Made by a program: the position numbers and the translations under genes | Assembly: GCA_002837195.1 (NCBI GenBank) | Contig: KZ478062.1 | Span: 248,001-312,000, forward strand | DNA length: 64,000 nucleotides | Source: Enterobacterales bacterium CwR94 | Lineage (GTDB): Bacteria; Pseudomonadota; Gammaproteobacteria; Enterobacterales; Enterobacteriaceae | Reading direction: 5' to 3' | The notes under the pieces: generated by a model | Told to the model about the DNA's origin: nothing | Database searches by the model: none | The model's input: the letters and a program-made list of their open reading frames with translations, nothing else | Shown here: positions 1 through 8,268 of the stretch, piece by piece | How positions within the stretch are numbered: position 1 is the stretch's first letter | Layout: each line of letters opens with the position of its first letter

Positions 1-575
1 TGGGTATCCCCGATCCCGCTTCGCGGTTAGACGTCTATCCCCACCAGTTGTCGGGCGGAATGAGCCAGCGTGTGATGATCGCGATGGCGATTGCGTGTCG
101 TCCAAAACTGCTGATTGCGGATGAACCAACCACCGCGCTTGATGTGACCATTCAGGCACAGATCATTGAACTGCTGCTGGAATTACAGCGTCAGGAAAAC
201 ATGGCGCTGATCCTGATCACCCACGATTTGGCTCTGGTCGCGGAAGCGGCGGAACACATTATTGTGATGTATGCCGGGCAAGTCGTGGAAGTCGCGAAAG
301 CCACCGATATCTTTAAAGCACCGCGCCATCCTTATACGCAGGCGTTGCTGCGGGCGCTGCCAGAGTTTGCGGCAGACAAAGCCCGTCTGGCCTCTCTGCC
401 GGGTGTGGTTCCGGGCAAATATGACCGCCCGAACGGCTGTCTGCTCAATCCTCGCTGCCCGTATGCCACCGATCGTTGTCGCACTGAAGAGCCTGAACTG
501 AAAGAGATCGCGGGGCGTCAGTCCAAATGCCACTTCCCACTGGATGATGCCGGGAGACCGACTTATGAACACTAA
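1..575 (+). CDS. dppD: DppD, dipeptide ABC transporter ATPase (5' end outside the window)
   Basis: The last ~190 residues of an oligopeptide-type ABC ATPase; the reading frame is open from base 3, so the Walker A half lies upstream of the window. Visible in order: the LSGGMSQRV signature, Walker B ([12 protein letters not shown]), the switch histidine in [11 protein letters not shown], and the C-terminal peptide-transporter extension with four cysteines (C-x5-C-x6-C-x16-C). Such Cys clusters are typical of DppD/OppD proteins, and DppD is reported to hold an iron-sulfur cluster there. It pairs with DppF to energise dipeptide (and haem precursor) uptake at the inner membrane. Its stop overlaps the dppF start by 11 bp, as expected for the end of a dppABCDF operon. 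Confidence 0.95.
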   Translation, partial: GIPDPASRLDVYPHQLSGGMSQRVMIAMAIACRPKLLIADEPTTALDVTIQAQIIELLLELQRQENMALILITHDLALVAEAAEHIIVMYAGQVVEVAKATDIFKAPRHPYTQALLRALPEFAADKARLASLPGVVPGKYDRPNGCLLNPRCPYATDRCRTEEPELKEIAGRQSKCHFPLDDAGRPTYEH

Positions 576-1563
576 TCCCACTACCGGGCAGCCGTACCTG
601 TTACAGGCGACTGACCTGAAAAAACACTATCCCGTGAAGAAGGGCTTTTTCTCGCCTGAGCGACTGGTCAAAGCGCTGGATGGCGTCTCTTTTAACCTGG
701 AGCGCGGCAAAACCCTGGCGGTGGTCGGTGAGTCCGGCTGTGGTAAATCCACACTGGGTCGCCTGCTCACCATGATTGAAACGCCGACGGAAGGTGAGCT
801 GTATTGGCAAGGGCAAGATTTGCTGAAGCCCGATCCTCAGTCGCAGAAGCTGCGCCGCCAGAAAATCCAGATTGTGTTCCAGAACCCGTACGGTTCGCTG
901 AACCCACGTAAAAAAGTGGGACAGATTCTGGAAGAGCCGCTGACCATTAACACCACGCTGACGAAAGCCGAGCGTCGTGAAAAAACGTTGGCGATGATGG
1001 CGAAGGTTGGCCTGAAAACCGAGCATTACGATCGCTATCCGCATATGTTCTCAGGCGGCCAGCGTCAGCGTATCGCCATTGCGCGTGGGCTGATGCTCGA
1101 TCCTGATGTGCTGATTGCGGATGAACCGGTGTCGGCGCTGGATGTGTCGGTGCGTGCACAGGTGTTAAACCTGATGATGGACTTGCAGCAGGAACTCGGG
1201 CTGTCGTACGTGTTTATCTCGCACGACCTGTCGGTGGTGGAACACATTGCAGATGAAGTGATGGTGATGTACCTCGGCCGCTGCGTGGAGAAGGGCACCA
1301 AAGAGGCCATCTTTAACAACCCGCAGCATCCGTATACGCAAGCCTTGTTATCTGCAACGCCGCGTCTGAACCCTGATGACCGTCGTGAGCGCATCAAGCT
1401 AACGGGTGAACTGCCCAGCCCGCTGAATCCGCCGCCGGGCTGTGCATTCAGTGCGCGTTGTCGCCGCCGTTTTGGTCCCTGTACTCAGTTGCAACCGCAA
1501 CTGAAGCAGTACGGTGACCAAATGGTCGCCTGCTTTGCCGTTGATGAAGACCAAAAAGCCTAA
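565..1563 (+). CDS. dppF: DppF, dipeptide ABC transporter ATPase
   Basis: A 332-residue ABC ATPase, nearly identical in layout to E. coli DppF (334 aa). Walker A is GESGCGKST (about residue 60), the signature is [14 protein letters not shown], Walker B is [12 protein letters not shown] and the H-loop is FISHDLSV. The C-terminal oligopeptide domain has [15 protein letters not shown] chose the ATG at 565 because it matches the family N terminus and has GGGAGA eight bases upstream; an in-frame ATG at 544 would add seven residues. It forms the second nucleotide-binding subunit with DppD. It is the last gene of the dpp operon; the next DNA is a GC-rich hairpin repeat that could end the transcript. 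Confidence 0.96.
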   Translation: MNTNPTTGQPYLLQATDLKKHYPVKKGFFSPERLVKALDGVSFNLERGKTLAVVGESGCGKSTLGRLLTMIETPTEGELYWQGQDLLKPDPQSQKLRRQKIQIVFQNPYGSLNPRKKVGQILEEPLTINTTLTKAERREKTLAMMAKVGLKTEHYDRYPHMFSGGQRQRIAIARGLMLDPDVLIADEPVSALDVSVRAQVLNLMMDLQQELGLSYVFISHDLSVVEHIADEVMVMYLGRCVEKGTKEAIFNNPQHPYTQALLSATPRLNPDDRRERIKLTGELPSPLNPPPGCAFSARCRRRFGPCTQLQPQLKQYGDQMVACFAVDEDQKA

Positions 1564-1570
1564 GTCAGTC

Positions 1571-1725
1571 TGTCCCCCATCCCAGCCTTCCCCCGCAAGC
1601 AGGGGAAGGGGCTTAATCCCCCTCCCGCAAGCAGGGGAAGGAACTTAGTCCCCCCTCCCGTAAGCAGGGGAAGGAACTTAGTCCCCCCCTCCCGTTTACG
1701 GGAGGGGGCAGGGGGAGGGACAGCG
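1571..1725. repeat. GC-rich extragenic hairpin repeat, array 1
   Basis: Directly after dppF. It starts TGTCCCCCATCCCAGCC and ends GGGGGAGGGACAGCG, so the outer ends are an inverted repeat (TGTCCC/GGGACA). Inside are about three tandem ~40-bp blocks, each with a CTTCCCC...GGGGAAG or CCCTCCCG...CGGGAGGG stem. The same family recurs at 13748, 32519 and 55031. The ORFs that run through it are by-products of low stop density and were not annotated. Confidence 0.9.
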
Positions 1726-2128
1726 CTCTCCATTCACAACCAGCCTAAAATGTAGATCCCCATCACAATTCCGCACTGTTACTCATAAGATTAATTGAAC
1801 AGTTAATCCATTGCGAACTATCATTCTGGATAGTGCCACTCCTTCTGTCTCGGCGATGACCGGGAATCAGGGCCAGCAAATAGCGGGCTTTGGGCTGAGA
1901 TTTTTCTTAACTGTTTCCGTGGCGTATTAAATAACATTTAATCGCGTATTTCGCGTTTATTAATTAATAACGGAATTAAAAATTAACCCGGAAAATAGTC
2001 ATAGAATTAGGTTAAGCAATAATTTGATTTAAGCAGAAAGTTTATTTTTATCGTCATGAAAATAAACTTTCGCTTTAAATATTCTGTGATATATTGCCGA
2101 AAAAATACCCACTCGCGCGCGTATTCCT
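1726..2128 (+). promoter_or_regulatory. AT-rich upstream region of the bcsO operon, with two palindromes
   Basis: About 400 bp without a gene, sharply more AT-rich than the flanks. It holds a 14-bp perfect palindrome at 1957-1970 (TTATTAA/TTAATAA) and a 13-bp perfect inverted repeat with a 10-base loop at 2036-2048 and 2059-2071 (GAAAGTTTATTTT / AAAATAAACTTTC). A weak -10-like TATATT lies at 2090-2095, with no good -35. This is the only long upstream region of the first cellulose operon, so the promoter should be here. The regulator is unknown. Confidence 0.55.
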
Positions 2129-2755
2129 ATGAAAAGCTATGATGACCTTCAGCGTTTTAAAGAAAAGACGCAACATAACCATATCGCATTCAAAGATATG
2201 TCCGAGCAATCGCGCGCTGATTCGGCGACCAATTGGGCAATCATCAAACAACTGATGCAGGCCCCTTCAGACAATGCGCTGGAGGGCTTACAGTCTGTTT
2301 CACAGAGTGTGCCGGAAGCCGTTGACCCCCATGCGTTTACTGCGCCGCCTGCAACCCCTGCGCCTGTGGCTATTCTGCCCGACGCGCCGGTGCGTGCTGC
2401 CGCGCCCAGTGCCGCGCCAGGCGGCGGCTTGTTAAATGCTCTGGCCGCCGCACTTCCTGACAAACCTGCTGCTGTGGCCCCGACGAGCCCGGCCGTGACC
2501 ACGGAATCGAAAGGGGCTGCTTCGCTGCTGGCGTCAATGCCGCCTCCGGCAGCTCCTGCGCCTGCGCCCGTCGCGACGGCACCCGTTAGCCCAGCGGCAT
2601 TCAGCGCTCCGCCCGCTAGCGCGCCTGCGCCAGCCAGCGAAGGCCGTTTCCGTCAATTATTTAGTGCGCAGGCGGCGTCTGTATCGTCCGCGCAAGCCGA
2701 ATCAAAACAGACGTTGCTGCAACCCCTGTTGGAGAAGATTGCCTCATGCCGTTAG
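2129..2755 (+). CDS. bcsO: BcsO, proline-rich accessory protein of a BcsD-type cellulose operon
   Basis: A 208-residue protein with a charged N-terminal segment (MKSYDDLQRFKEK..., residues 1-50), a long Pro/Ala-rich middle (about 70-170) and a short conserved-looking tail (EGRFRQLF..., then LLQPLLEKIASCR). This arrangement and its position just before bcsQ in an operon with bcsD fit the BcsO family. Proline-rich partners of this kind (BcsO, BcsP, BcsH) are known from BcsD-containing operons, where they act inside the cell as scaffold partners of BcsD. No signal peptide or membrane segment is seen. There is no clear Shine-Dalgarno before the ATG. Its stop overlaps the bcsQ start by 10 bp. The name rests on context and the N terminus; BcsP is the alternative. 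Confidence 0.72.
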   Translation: MKSYDDLQRFKEKTQHNHIAFKDMSEQSRADSATNWAIIKQLMQAPSDNALEGLQSVSQSVPEAVDPHAFTAPPATPAPVAILPDAPVRAAAPSAAPGGGLLNALAAALPDKPAAVAPTSPAVTTESKGAASLLASMPPPAAPAPAPVATAPVSPAAFSAPPASAPAPASEGRFRQLFSAQAASVSSAQAESKQTLLQPLLEKIASCR

Positions 2756-3543
2756 TTTGTGTCTGCTCGCCGAAGGGAGGCGTTGGCAAAACAACCCTCA
2801 CCGCTAATCTGGCCTATTCACTGGCGCGGGGCGGAAGTAAGGTGCTGGCAATTGATTTTGATGTGCAGAATGCCTTACGCCTGCACTTTGGTGTGCCCTT
2901 GAGTGATGCCCGTGGCTTTGTCGCCAAATCGGCGGAAAACCCGGACTGGAGCCAGTCTGTGCTCACCACGGGCGGCAATATCTTTGTATTGCCATATGGA
3001 GATGTCACCGAAGATCAGCGGGTGGCCTTTGAAGATAACCTGGCGCACGACCCGCAATTTTTGGCGCGAGGTTTAAATACCCTGCTGAATTATCCGGGTT
3101 TGGTGATCATTGCGGATTTCCCACCGGGGCCGGGCCCCGCGTTGAAAGCGATGGCGGCACTTGCCGATTTACATGTGGTGGTGATGTTGGCCGACACCGC
3201 GTCAGTATCACTGCTGCCGCAGATTGAAAACCACCGCATGATTGGCGGCGAATTAAATCACCGTGCTGGCCACTATTTTGTCTTAAATCAAAGCGATAGC
3301 CGTAGGAATATCAGTCGGGACGTCACCGCCTTTATGGAACAGCGATTGGGAGATAAGTTGCTGGGTGTCGTTCATCGTGATGAGAGCGTGGCAGAAGCCA
3401 ATGCCTCTCAGCAGAGTATTTTTGATTTCAGCCCGGTCTCGGCCGCGGCATTTGATATTGAATTAGTGGGGAAAAAAGTTTCCAGTTTATTAAATATTAA
3501 AGTGGGTACTGGCGAATTCCACGGCCAAATAAAGAACTGGTAA
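2746..3543 (+). CDS. bcsQ: BcsQ (operon 1), MinD/ParA-like ATPase with intact Walker A
   Basis: A 265-residue SIMIBI-class NTPase. The deviant Walker A motif PKGGVGKTT keeps both lysines (K10 and K15), followed by LAIDFDVQNALRLHFGVP and a Walker B-like VIIADFPPGPGPALKA. BcsQ proteins act at the cytoplasmic face of the cellulose synthase and help polar or patterned assembly. It is translationally coupled to bcsO (10-bp overlap) and precedes bcsA by 58 bp, the only real gap in this operon. It contrasts with the second BcsQ in this window, which has lost both lysines. The family call is safe; the exact role in a BcsD-type system is inferred. Confidence 0.92.
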   Translation: MPLVCVCSPKGGVGKTTLTANLAYSLARGGSKVLAIDFDVQNALRLHFGVPLSDARGFVAKSAENPDWSQSVLTTGGNIFVLPYGDVTEDQRVAFEDNLAHDPQFLARGLNTLLNYPGLVIIADFPPGPGPALKAMAALADLHVVVMLADTASVSLLPQIENHRMIGGELNHRAGHYFVLNQSDSRRNISRDVTAFMEQRLGDKLLGVVHRDESVAEANASQQSIFDFSPVSAAAFDIELVGKKVSSLLNIKVGTGEFHGQIKNW

Positions 3544-3601
3544 ATATGTGGGAGGCGCAATGCCTCCCTGAATAACACAAAATGATGTAGCAGGGTTCAA
3601 C

Positions 3602-5716
3602 ATGAACAAGTTCCTGTTTTACCTCTCACTGCTGGTGGTGTCTCCCATCGCAGCGGTGATAGTGATCACACCCATGGACAGCCAGAAGCAATATATTTTT
3701 GGCTTAATCAGCATTGCGATTTTGTTTTTACTTGGCGTCAGTAAGAGCCAGAAAATCTCAATGATCATGATTTTCCTGTCGGCACTGATGTCCACGCGTT
3801 ATATCTGGTGGCGCGGGACAGAAACCCTGCATTTCAATTCAGAAATCGAAGCGATCTTAGGTATTGGTCTGTTTGCGGCGGAAGTGTATGTCTGGATAAT
3901 CCTGCTGCTTGGCTATCTGCAAACCTCCTCACCGCTGAAACGCACCATTGAACCCTTGCCGGAAGACACTGCGCTGTGGCCGACGGTGGATATCTATGTG
4001 CCCAGCTATAACGAAAGCCTGGACGTGGTGCGCGATACGGTGTTAGCGGCGCAATGTATTGATTACCCGCGCGATAAAGTCAAAATCTATCTGCTCGATG
4101 ATGGTAAGCGTAGCGAGTTTGCGGTGTTCGCCGCCGATGTCGGCGTGGGCTACATCACGCGTGACGACAACCGCCATGCCAAAGCGGGCAACCTTAACCA
4201 CGCGATGAAAATCACCAAAGGTGAGCTGATCTGCGTGTTTGACTGTGACCACGTGGCAACCCGCGCCTTCTTGCAGGCCACCGTAGGGCCGTTCCTCACT
4301 GACCCGAAACTGGCTTTGCTACAGACGCCGCACTACTTCTACTCGCCCGATCCGTTTGAACGCAACTTGCCTGCCGCACGACACGTACCCAATGAAGGCG
4401 CGCTGTTTTACGGTCCGGTGCAACAGGGCAACGACAACTGGAACGCCACCTTCTTCTGCGGCTCTTGTGCGGTGATTCGTCGTTCCGCGCTGGAAGAGAT
4501 TGGCGGCTTTGCGGTGGAAACCGTGACCGAAGATGCGCACACCGCGCTGAAAATGCAGCGTCTGGGATGGAAATCTGCGTTCCTGGGGATCCCGCTGGCG
4601 GCAGGGTTGGCAACCGAACGTCTGGGATTACATATCATCCAACGTACGCGCTGGGCGCGAGGGATGACGCAGATTTTCCGCGTGGATAATCCGCTGTTTG
4701 GCCGTGGCCTGACCTGGCAACAGCGCCTGTGCTACCTGAATGCGATGTTGCACTTCCAGTTTGGTTTGCCGCGCGTGGTGTTTCTGACCGCACCGCTGGC
4801 GTACCTGCTGTTTAACCTGAACATCATCCATTCATCAGCCAGCCTGATTTTTGCTTACGTGCTGCCACACCTGGTGATGTCGTTATATATCAACTCGCGG
4901 ATGAATGGCCGTTTCCGCTACACCTTCTGGGGTGAAATTTACGAAACGGTAATGGCGTTCCACCTGGTCATCCCGACGCTGTTAACCATGATTTCGCCCA
5001 AACACGGCAAATTTAACGTGACCGATAAAGGCGGCCTGCTGGATACCGGCTTTTTTGACTTCAACATTGTGCGCCCGCACCTGATCTGCGCCTTGCTGCT
5101 GCTGGCGGGCATTATCTACGGCATCGTCCGCGCAGTGGGCCACACCTGGTTTGGCGTTGACCCCTGGGTTATCGCGCTGAACGTCGGCTGGGCGGTCTTC
5201 AGTTTGATTATCCTGATGGCGGCGATTGCCGTAGCGCGCGAAACCAAACAGATCCGCAAAACCATTCGTATTGATGTGGCACTGCCAGTGGTACTGCACT
5301 ACGCCAGCGGTATCTCGTCGCGCACCACGACCCGCAACCTGTCAATGGGCGGTGCAAGGGTGCTGGCACCGGATAACCGCCACGAAAACGATCCCATTGA
5401 AGCCATCGACCTGATGCTGCAATCCGGGGCAATCAGCATTCCTGTGCGCCTGATCGGTGCGGATGACGAAGTGATTCGTTTGCAGTTCGACGAAATCCCG
5501 CTGGCGCGCCGCCGCGAGTTAGTGCGTGTGGTGCTGGCGCGTGCGGATGCCTGGATTAAACCGCCGGCTGCGCAGGATCGTCCGTTGCTCTCTTTACTGA
5601 CCATTATTCGCACCATCTTTGAACTCTTTTGGCTCTCTGGCAAAGCCCGCCGCGCGCGTAAGCAAGCGCAAGCCGAAGCACGTAAACAGCGGTCAGGAGA
5701 GGACGCGGCAGTATGA
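3602..5716 (+). CDS. bcsA: BcsA (operon 1), cellulose synthase catalytic subunit with PilZ domain
   Basis: A 704-residue inner-membrane family 2 glycosyltransferase that polymerises glucose from UDP-glucose and threads the chain outward. Seen in order: N-terminal membrane segments (1-105), the first Asp in LLDDGK (about 166), the DxD motif FDCDH (about 213), the catalytic TEDAHT (about 309), QRTRW (QxxRW, about 346), more membrane segments, then a C-terminal PilZ domain with RKTIR (RxxxR, about 551) and NLSMGG (NxSxxG). Cyclic-di-GMP activation is therefore probably retained. It lacks the ~150-residue N-terminal extension of the second BcsA. It overlaps bcsB by 4 bp (ATGA). Confidence 0.96.
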   Translation: MNKFLFYLSLLVVSPIAAVIVITPMDSQKQYIFGLISIAILFLLGVSKSQKISMIMIFLSALMSTRYIWWRGTETLHFNSEIEAILGIGLFAAEVYVWIILLLGYLQTSSPLKRTIEPLPEDTALWPTVDIYVPSYNESLDVVRDTVLAAQCIDYPRDKVKIYLLDDGKRSEFAVFAADVGVGYITRDDNRHAKAGNLNHAMKITKGELICVFDCDHVATRAFLQATVGPFLTDPKLALLQTPHYFYSPDPFERNLPAARHVPNEGALFYGPVQQGNDNWNATFFCGSCAVIRRSALEEIGGFAVETVTEDAHTALKMQRLGWKSAFLGIPLAAGLATERLGLHIIQRTRWARGMTQIFRVDNPLFGRGLTWQQRLCYLNAMLHFQFGLPRVVFLTAPLAYLLFNLNIIHSSASLIFAYVLPHLVMSLYINSRMNGRFRYTFWGEIYETVMAFHLVIPTLLTMISPKHGKFNVTDKGGLLDTGFFDFNIVRPHLICALLLLAGIIYGIVRAVGHTWFGVDPWVIALNVGWAVFSLIILMAAIAVARETKQIRKTIRIDVALPVVLHYASGISSRTTTRNLSMGGARVLAPDNRHENDPIEAIDLMLQSGAISIPVRLIGADDEVIRLQFDEIPLARRRELVRVVLARADAWIKPPAAQDRPLLSLLTIIRTIFELFWLSGKARRARKQAQAEARKQRSGEDAAV

Positions 5717-8268
5717 AGAAAAGCGTTATTGCGTTAGGCCTGTTACTGGCTGTTTCGGCTCAGGCAGAAGAAGCTACCACACCTGCTGCACTGCTCTCGG
5801 CGCTGCCTCCGCCAACGGATATGATTTCGGCGGCTGAGAATGCCACTTCCGCCCCGCTGGCAACACCGGCAGAGCGTGCACCAGCGCTTGAAAACGATGC
5901 CCCGCCAGCCGCCAGTGAGCAACCGGTGACGGCGGCCCCAGACGTTGCGGCCCCCGAAGCCCCGGTAACGTCATCGCCGGTAACGTCATCGCCGGTAATG
6001 CCAGCGGCAGAAGCCAGCGCAGCGCCGGTGGATTTCCCGCCGGTTAACGTCCCGGCTCCTGAAAATGCCCCTGCAGCGGCGGCCTTTAGCACCAGCCAAC
6101 CGGTGAGCAGCAAGGTCACCGTGGCTCAGATGGGCCAGACACAAGGCATCACTTTGAGTGGCGGCCAGTTGCAATCTGGTATCGTGTTTACCCTGCCGGG
6201 CGATCAAGTGGTGACCAATGCACGTCTTGATCTGACATTGAAAATTTCGCCAGCGCTGGCCGCCCGCAATACTTCATTGCAACTGATGATGAACGGCCAG
6301 CCGTTGGGCACGCTGCCGCTTAGTGCATCCGATCGTGACACCGCGGATTACCAGTTGGATATTCCGTCGGCCATGGTGGTCTCGACCAATAACCTCAGCT
6401 TTAAAGTGAATGACGCTGAGCAGTTGGTGTGTGAACGCGACGGCGCGGACAACTACCAACTGACCATCATGCCAAACAGTGCGCTGTCGATGGAGGGCTT
6501 ACAGCTTAATCTGGGCAGCGCCCTGAATCTGTTCCCGCGTCCGTTTATCGATCCGCTGCGCATGAGTGACTCCACCGTGCCGATGGTGTTCAGTGCTGCG
6601 CCAACACCGGGTGAAGTGAGCGCTGCCAGTATTGTTTCTTCCTGGATGGGCATGCAAAGCGATTATCGCGGTGTTCATTTCCCGGTGACGCGTGACCTGT
6701 TACCGGAAGGCAGCGCCATCGTGTTTGGTCGTCCTGGCGAAACCGTGGGCGGCGTCACGCTGCCGCAATCCGCGCAGCCAATGCTGAAAATGATTGATCA
6801 CCCCGGTAATCCGGTGTGGAAACTGCTGTTAGTGGTGGGGAACAATGACGATCAACTGCGTCAGGCCGCCTGGCGGTTAACGTCGCAGCCGATGCCGGAC
6901 GCGGGGGACAGCCTGAGTGTGTCGCCGCAGTCGATGGCGATACGCCAGCCTTACGATGCACCGCGTTGGATTGATACCCACCGTCCGGTGCTGTTACAGG
7001 AATTGCTGCGTAAAGATCAGCGTCTGGTCAGTACTGGCGTGGCGCACGATGCGCTGAGCGTGAATTTCCGCGCCGCCCCGGACCTGTTTCTGTGGGATGG
7101 GGAAACCTTCCCGCTGAAGCTGCATTACCGCTTCCCGACCGAAAGCTGGCTGGATGAAGACCGCTCATATCTCAGCGTGTCGATGAACAACACCTTCCTG
7201 CGCAACCTGACGGTGAATAAGCAAGGCATTCTGGAGAACATCTGGCACCGACTGGGCGGCGATGCGCGCCAGGAGCAGGTGACCATGCAGCTTGATCCGT
7301 ATTTAATCTACGGTGATAACCAGTTGAAGCTCTATTTCAACATCAAGCCGAAAGAGAATGCGCCGTGCAGCGTATTGTCGAACGACAACATCAAAAGCCA
7401 GATCGAGCAGGATGCCGCGATTGACCTGAGTAACACGCGTCACTTCACGCAGTTACCGAACCTGTCCTACTTTGTCGGCGCGTCTTTCCCGTTCTCCCGC
7501 CAGGCGGATTACGCGCAAACGGTGATGTTGCTGCCTGAGAAACCCACGGATACCGAAATCAGCACCTTGCTGAGTCTGGCGGCCCGCTCGGGGAGTGCAA
7601 CCGGCGTGGCGCTTAACCACAACACCGTGACATTTGGTGTGCCGCAGGGCGGCGCACTGCGCGGCCGCTTGCAAAACAGCGATGTCTTAGCGGTGTCGAC
7701 GCTGGGACAAGTGGCGTTTAACCAGGCCATGTTGGCGGATACGCCGTACACCCTGAACGACAGTCACGCATTAAGCGTTAAAGCCCCGGATACGCTGGGT
7801 AAAGCCCGCGCCTGGCTAAATGGCGACTGGGGACGCCAGCCGCTGGAGGCCGATCGTTACCTCTCTTCCAATCAGGAGTGGCGTGGGTTCTTGAGCTATC
7901 GCTCACCGTGGAACGATGCGCGCGTGGTGGTGATGACCATTGCGACGGATGATCGCCAACTGTCGCAGTTGGGCAATGATTTAGCCAAAGCCAATATCAA
8001 CGCCGGGGTGCGGGGTGACACCTCAATCATCACGGATGAGAACGGGATTCGCAGCTTCCGTGTTGGTGCGCAGTTCCCAAGTGGGGAAATGCCCTGGTAC
8101 ATGATGCTGATTTGGTACGCCAGCCAACACACCGTGTTACTGGCACTGTTGGCACTCACGATGTCGACCTTAATCGGACTGGGCTGCTGGTCGCTGATGC
8201 GCCGCCACGCATGGCGTCGCCTCAACCCGCAACAGGATAAAACTTCAGCGTCGGGCAAAAAGAAATGA
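5713..8268 (+). CDS. bcsB: BcsB (operon 1), periplasmic cellulose synthase subunit
   Basis: An 851-residue protein with a signal peptide (MKKSVIALGLLLAVSAQAEE) and a single C-terminal membrane helix (about 795-822, followed by Arg-rich MRRHAWRR), the anchor that packs against BcsA. The body matches the BcsB fold with its carbohydrate-binding and flavodoxin-like domains and guides the glucan across the periplasm. Odd feature: a ~100-residue Pro/Ala/Val-rich linker right after the signal peptide (about 20-125), containing a small tandem repeat (VTSSPVTSSPV); the second BcsB lacks a linker of this length. It is coupled to bcsA and bcsC by 4-bp overlaps on both sides. Confidence 0.94.
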   Translation: MKKSVIALGLLLAVSAQAEEATTPAALLSALPPPTDMISAAENATSAPLATPAERAPALENDAPPAASEQPVTAAPDVAAPEAPVTSSPVTSSPVMPAAEASAAPVDFPPVNVPAPENAPAAAAFSTSQPVSSKVTVAQMGQTQGITLSGGQLQSGIVFTLPGDQVVTNARLDLTLKISPALAARNTSLQLMMNGQPLGTLPLSASDRDTADYQLDIPSAMVVSTNNLSFKVNDAEQLVCERDGADNYQLTIMPNSALSMEGLQLNLGSALNLFPRPFIDPLRMSDSTVPMVFSAAPTPGEVSAASIVSSWMGMQSDYRGVHFPVTRDLLPEGSAIVFGRPGETVGGVTLPQSAQPMLKMIDHPGNPVWKLLLVVGNNDDQLRQAAWRLTSQPMPDAGDSLSVSPQSMAIRQPYDAPRWIDTHRPVLLQELLRKDQRLVSTGVAHDALSVNFRAAPDLFLWDGETFPLKLHYRFPTESWLDEDRSYLSVSMNNTFLRNLTVNKQGILENIWHRLGGDARQEQVTMQLDPYLIYGDNQLKLYFNIKPKENAPCSVLSNDNIKSQIEQDAAIDLSNTRHFTQLPNLSYFVGASFPFSRQADYAQTVMLLPEKPTDTEISTLLSLAARSGSATGVALNHNTVTFGVPQGGALRGRLQNSDVLAVSTLGQVAFNQAMLADTPYTLNDSHALSVKAPDTLGKARAWLNGDWGRQPLEADRYLSSNQEWRGFLSYRSPWNDARVVVMTIATDDRQLSQLGNDLAKANINAGVRGDTSIITDENGIRSFRVGAQFPSGEMPWYMMLIWYASQHTVLLALLALTMSTLIGLGCWSLMRRHAWRRLNPQQDKTSASGKKK

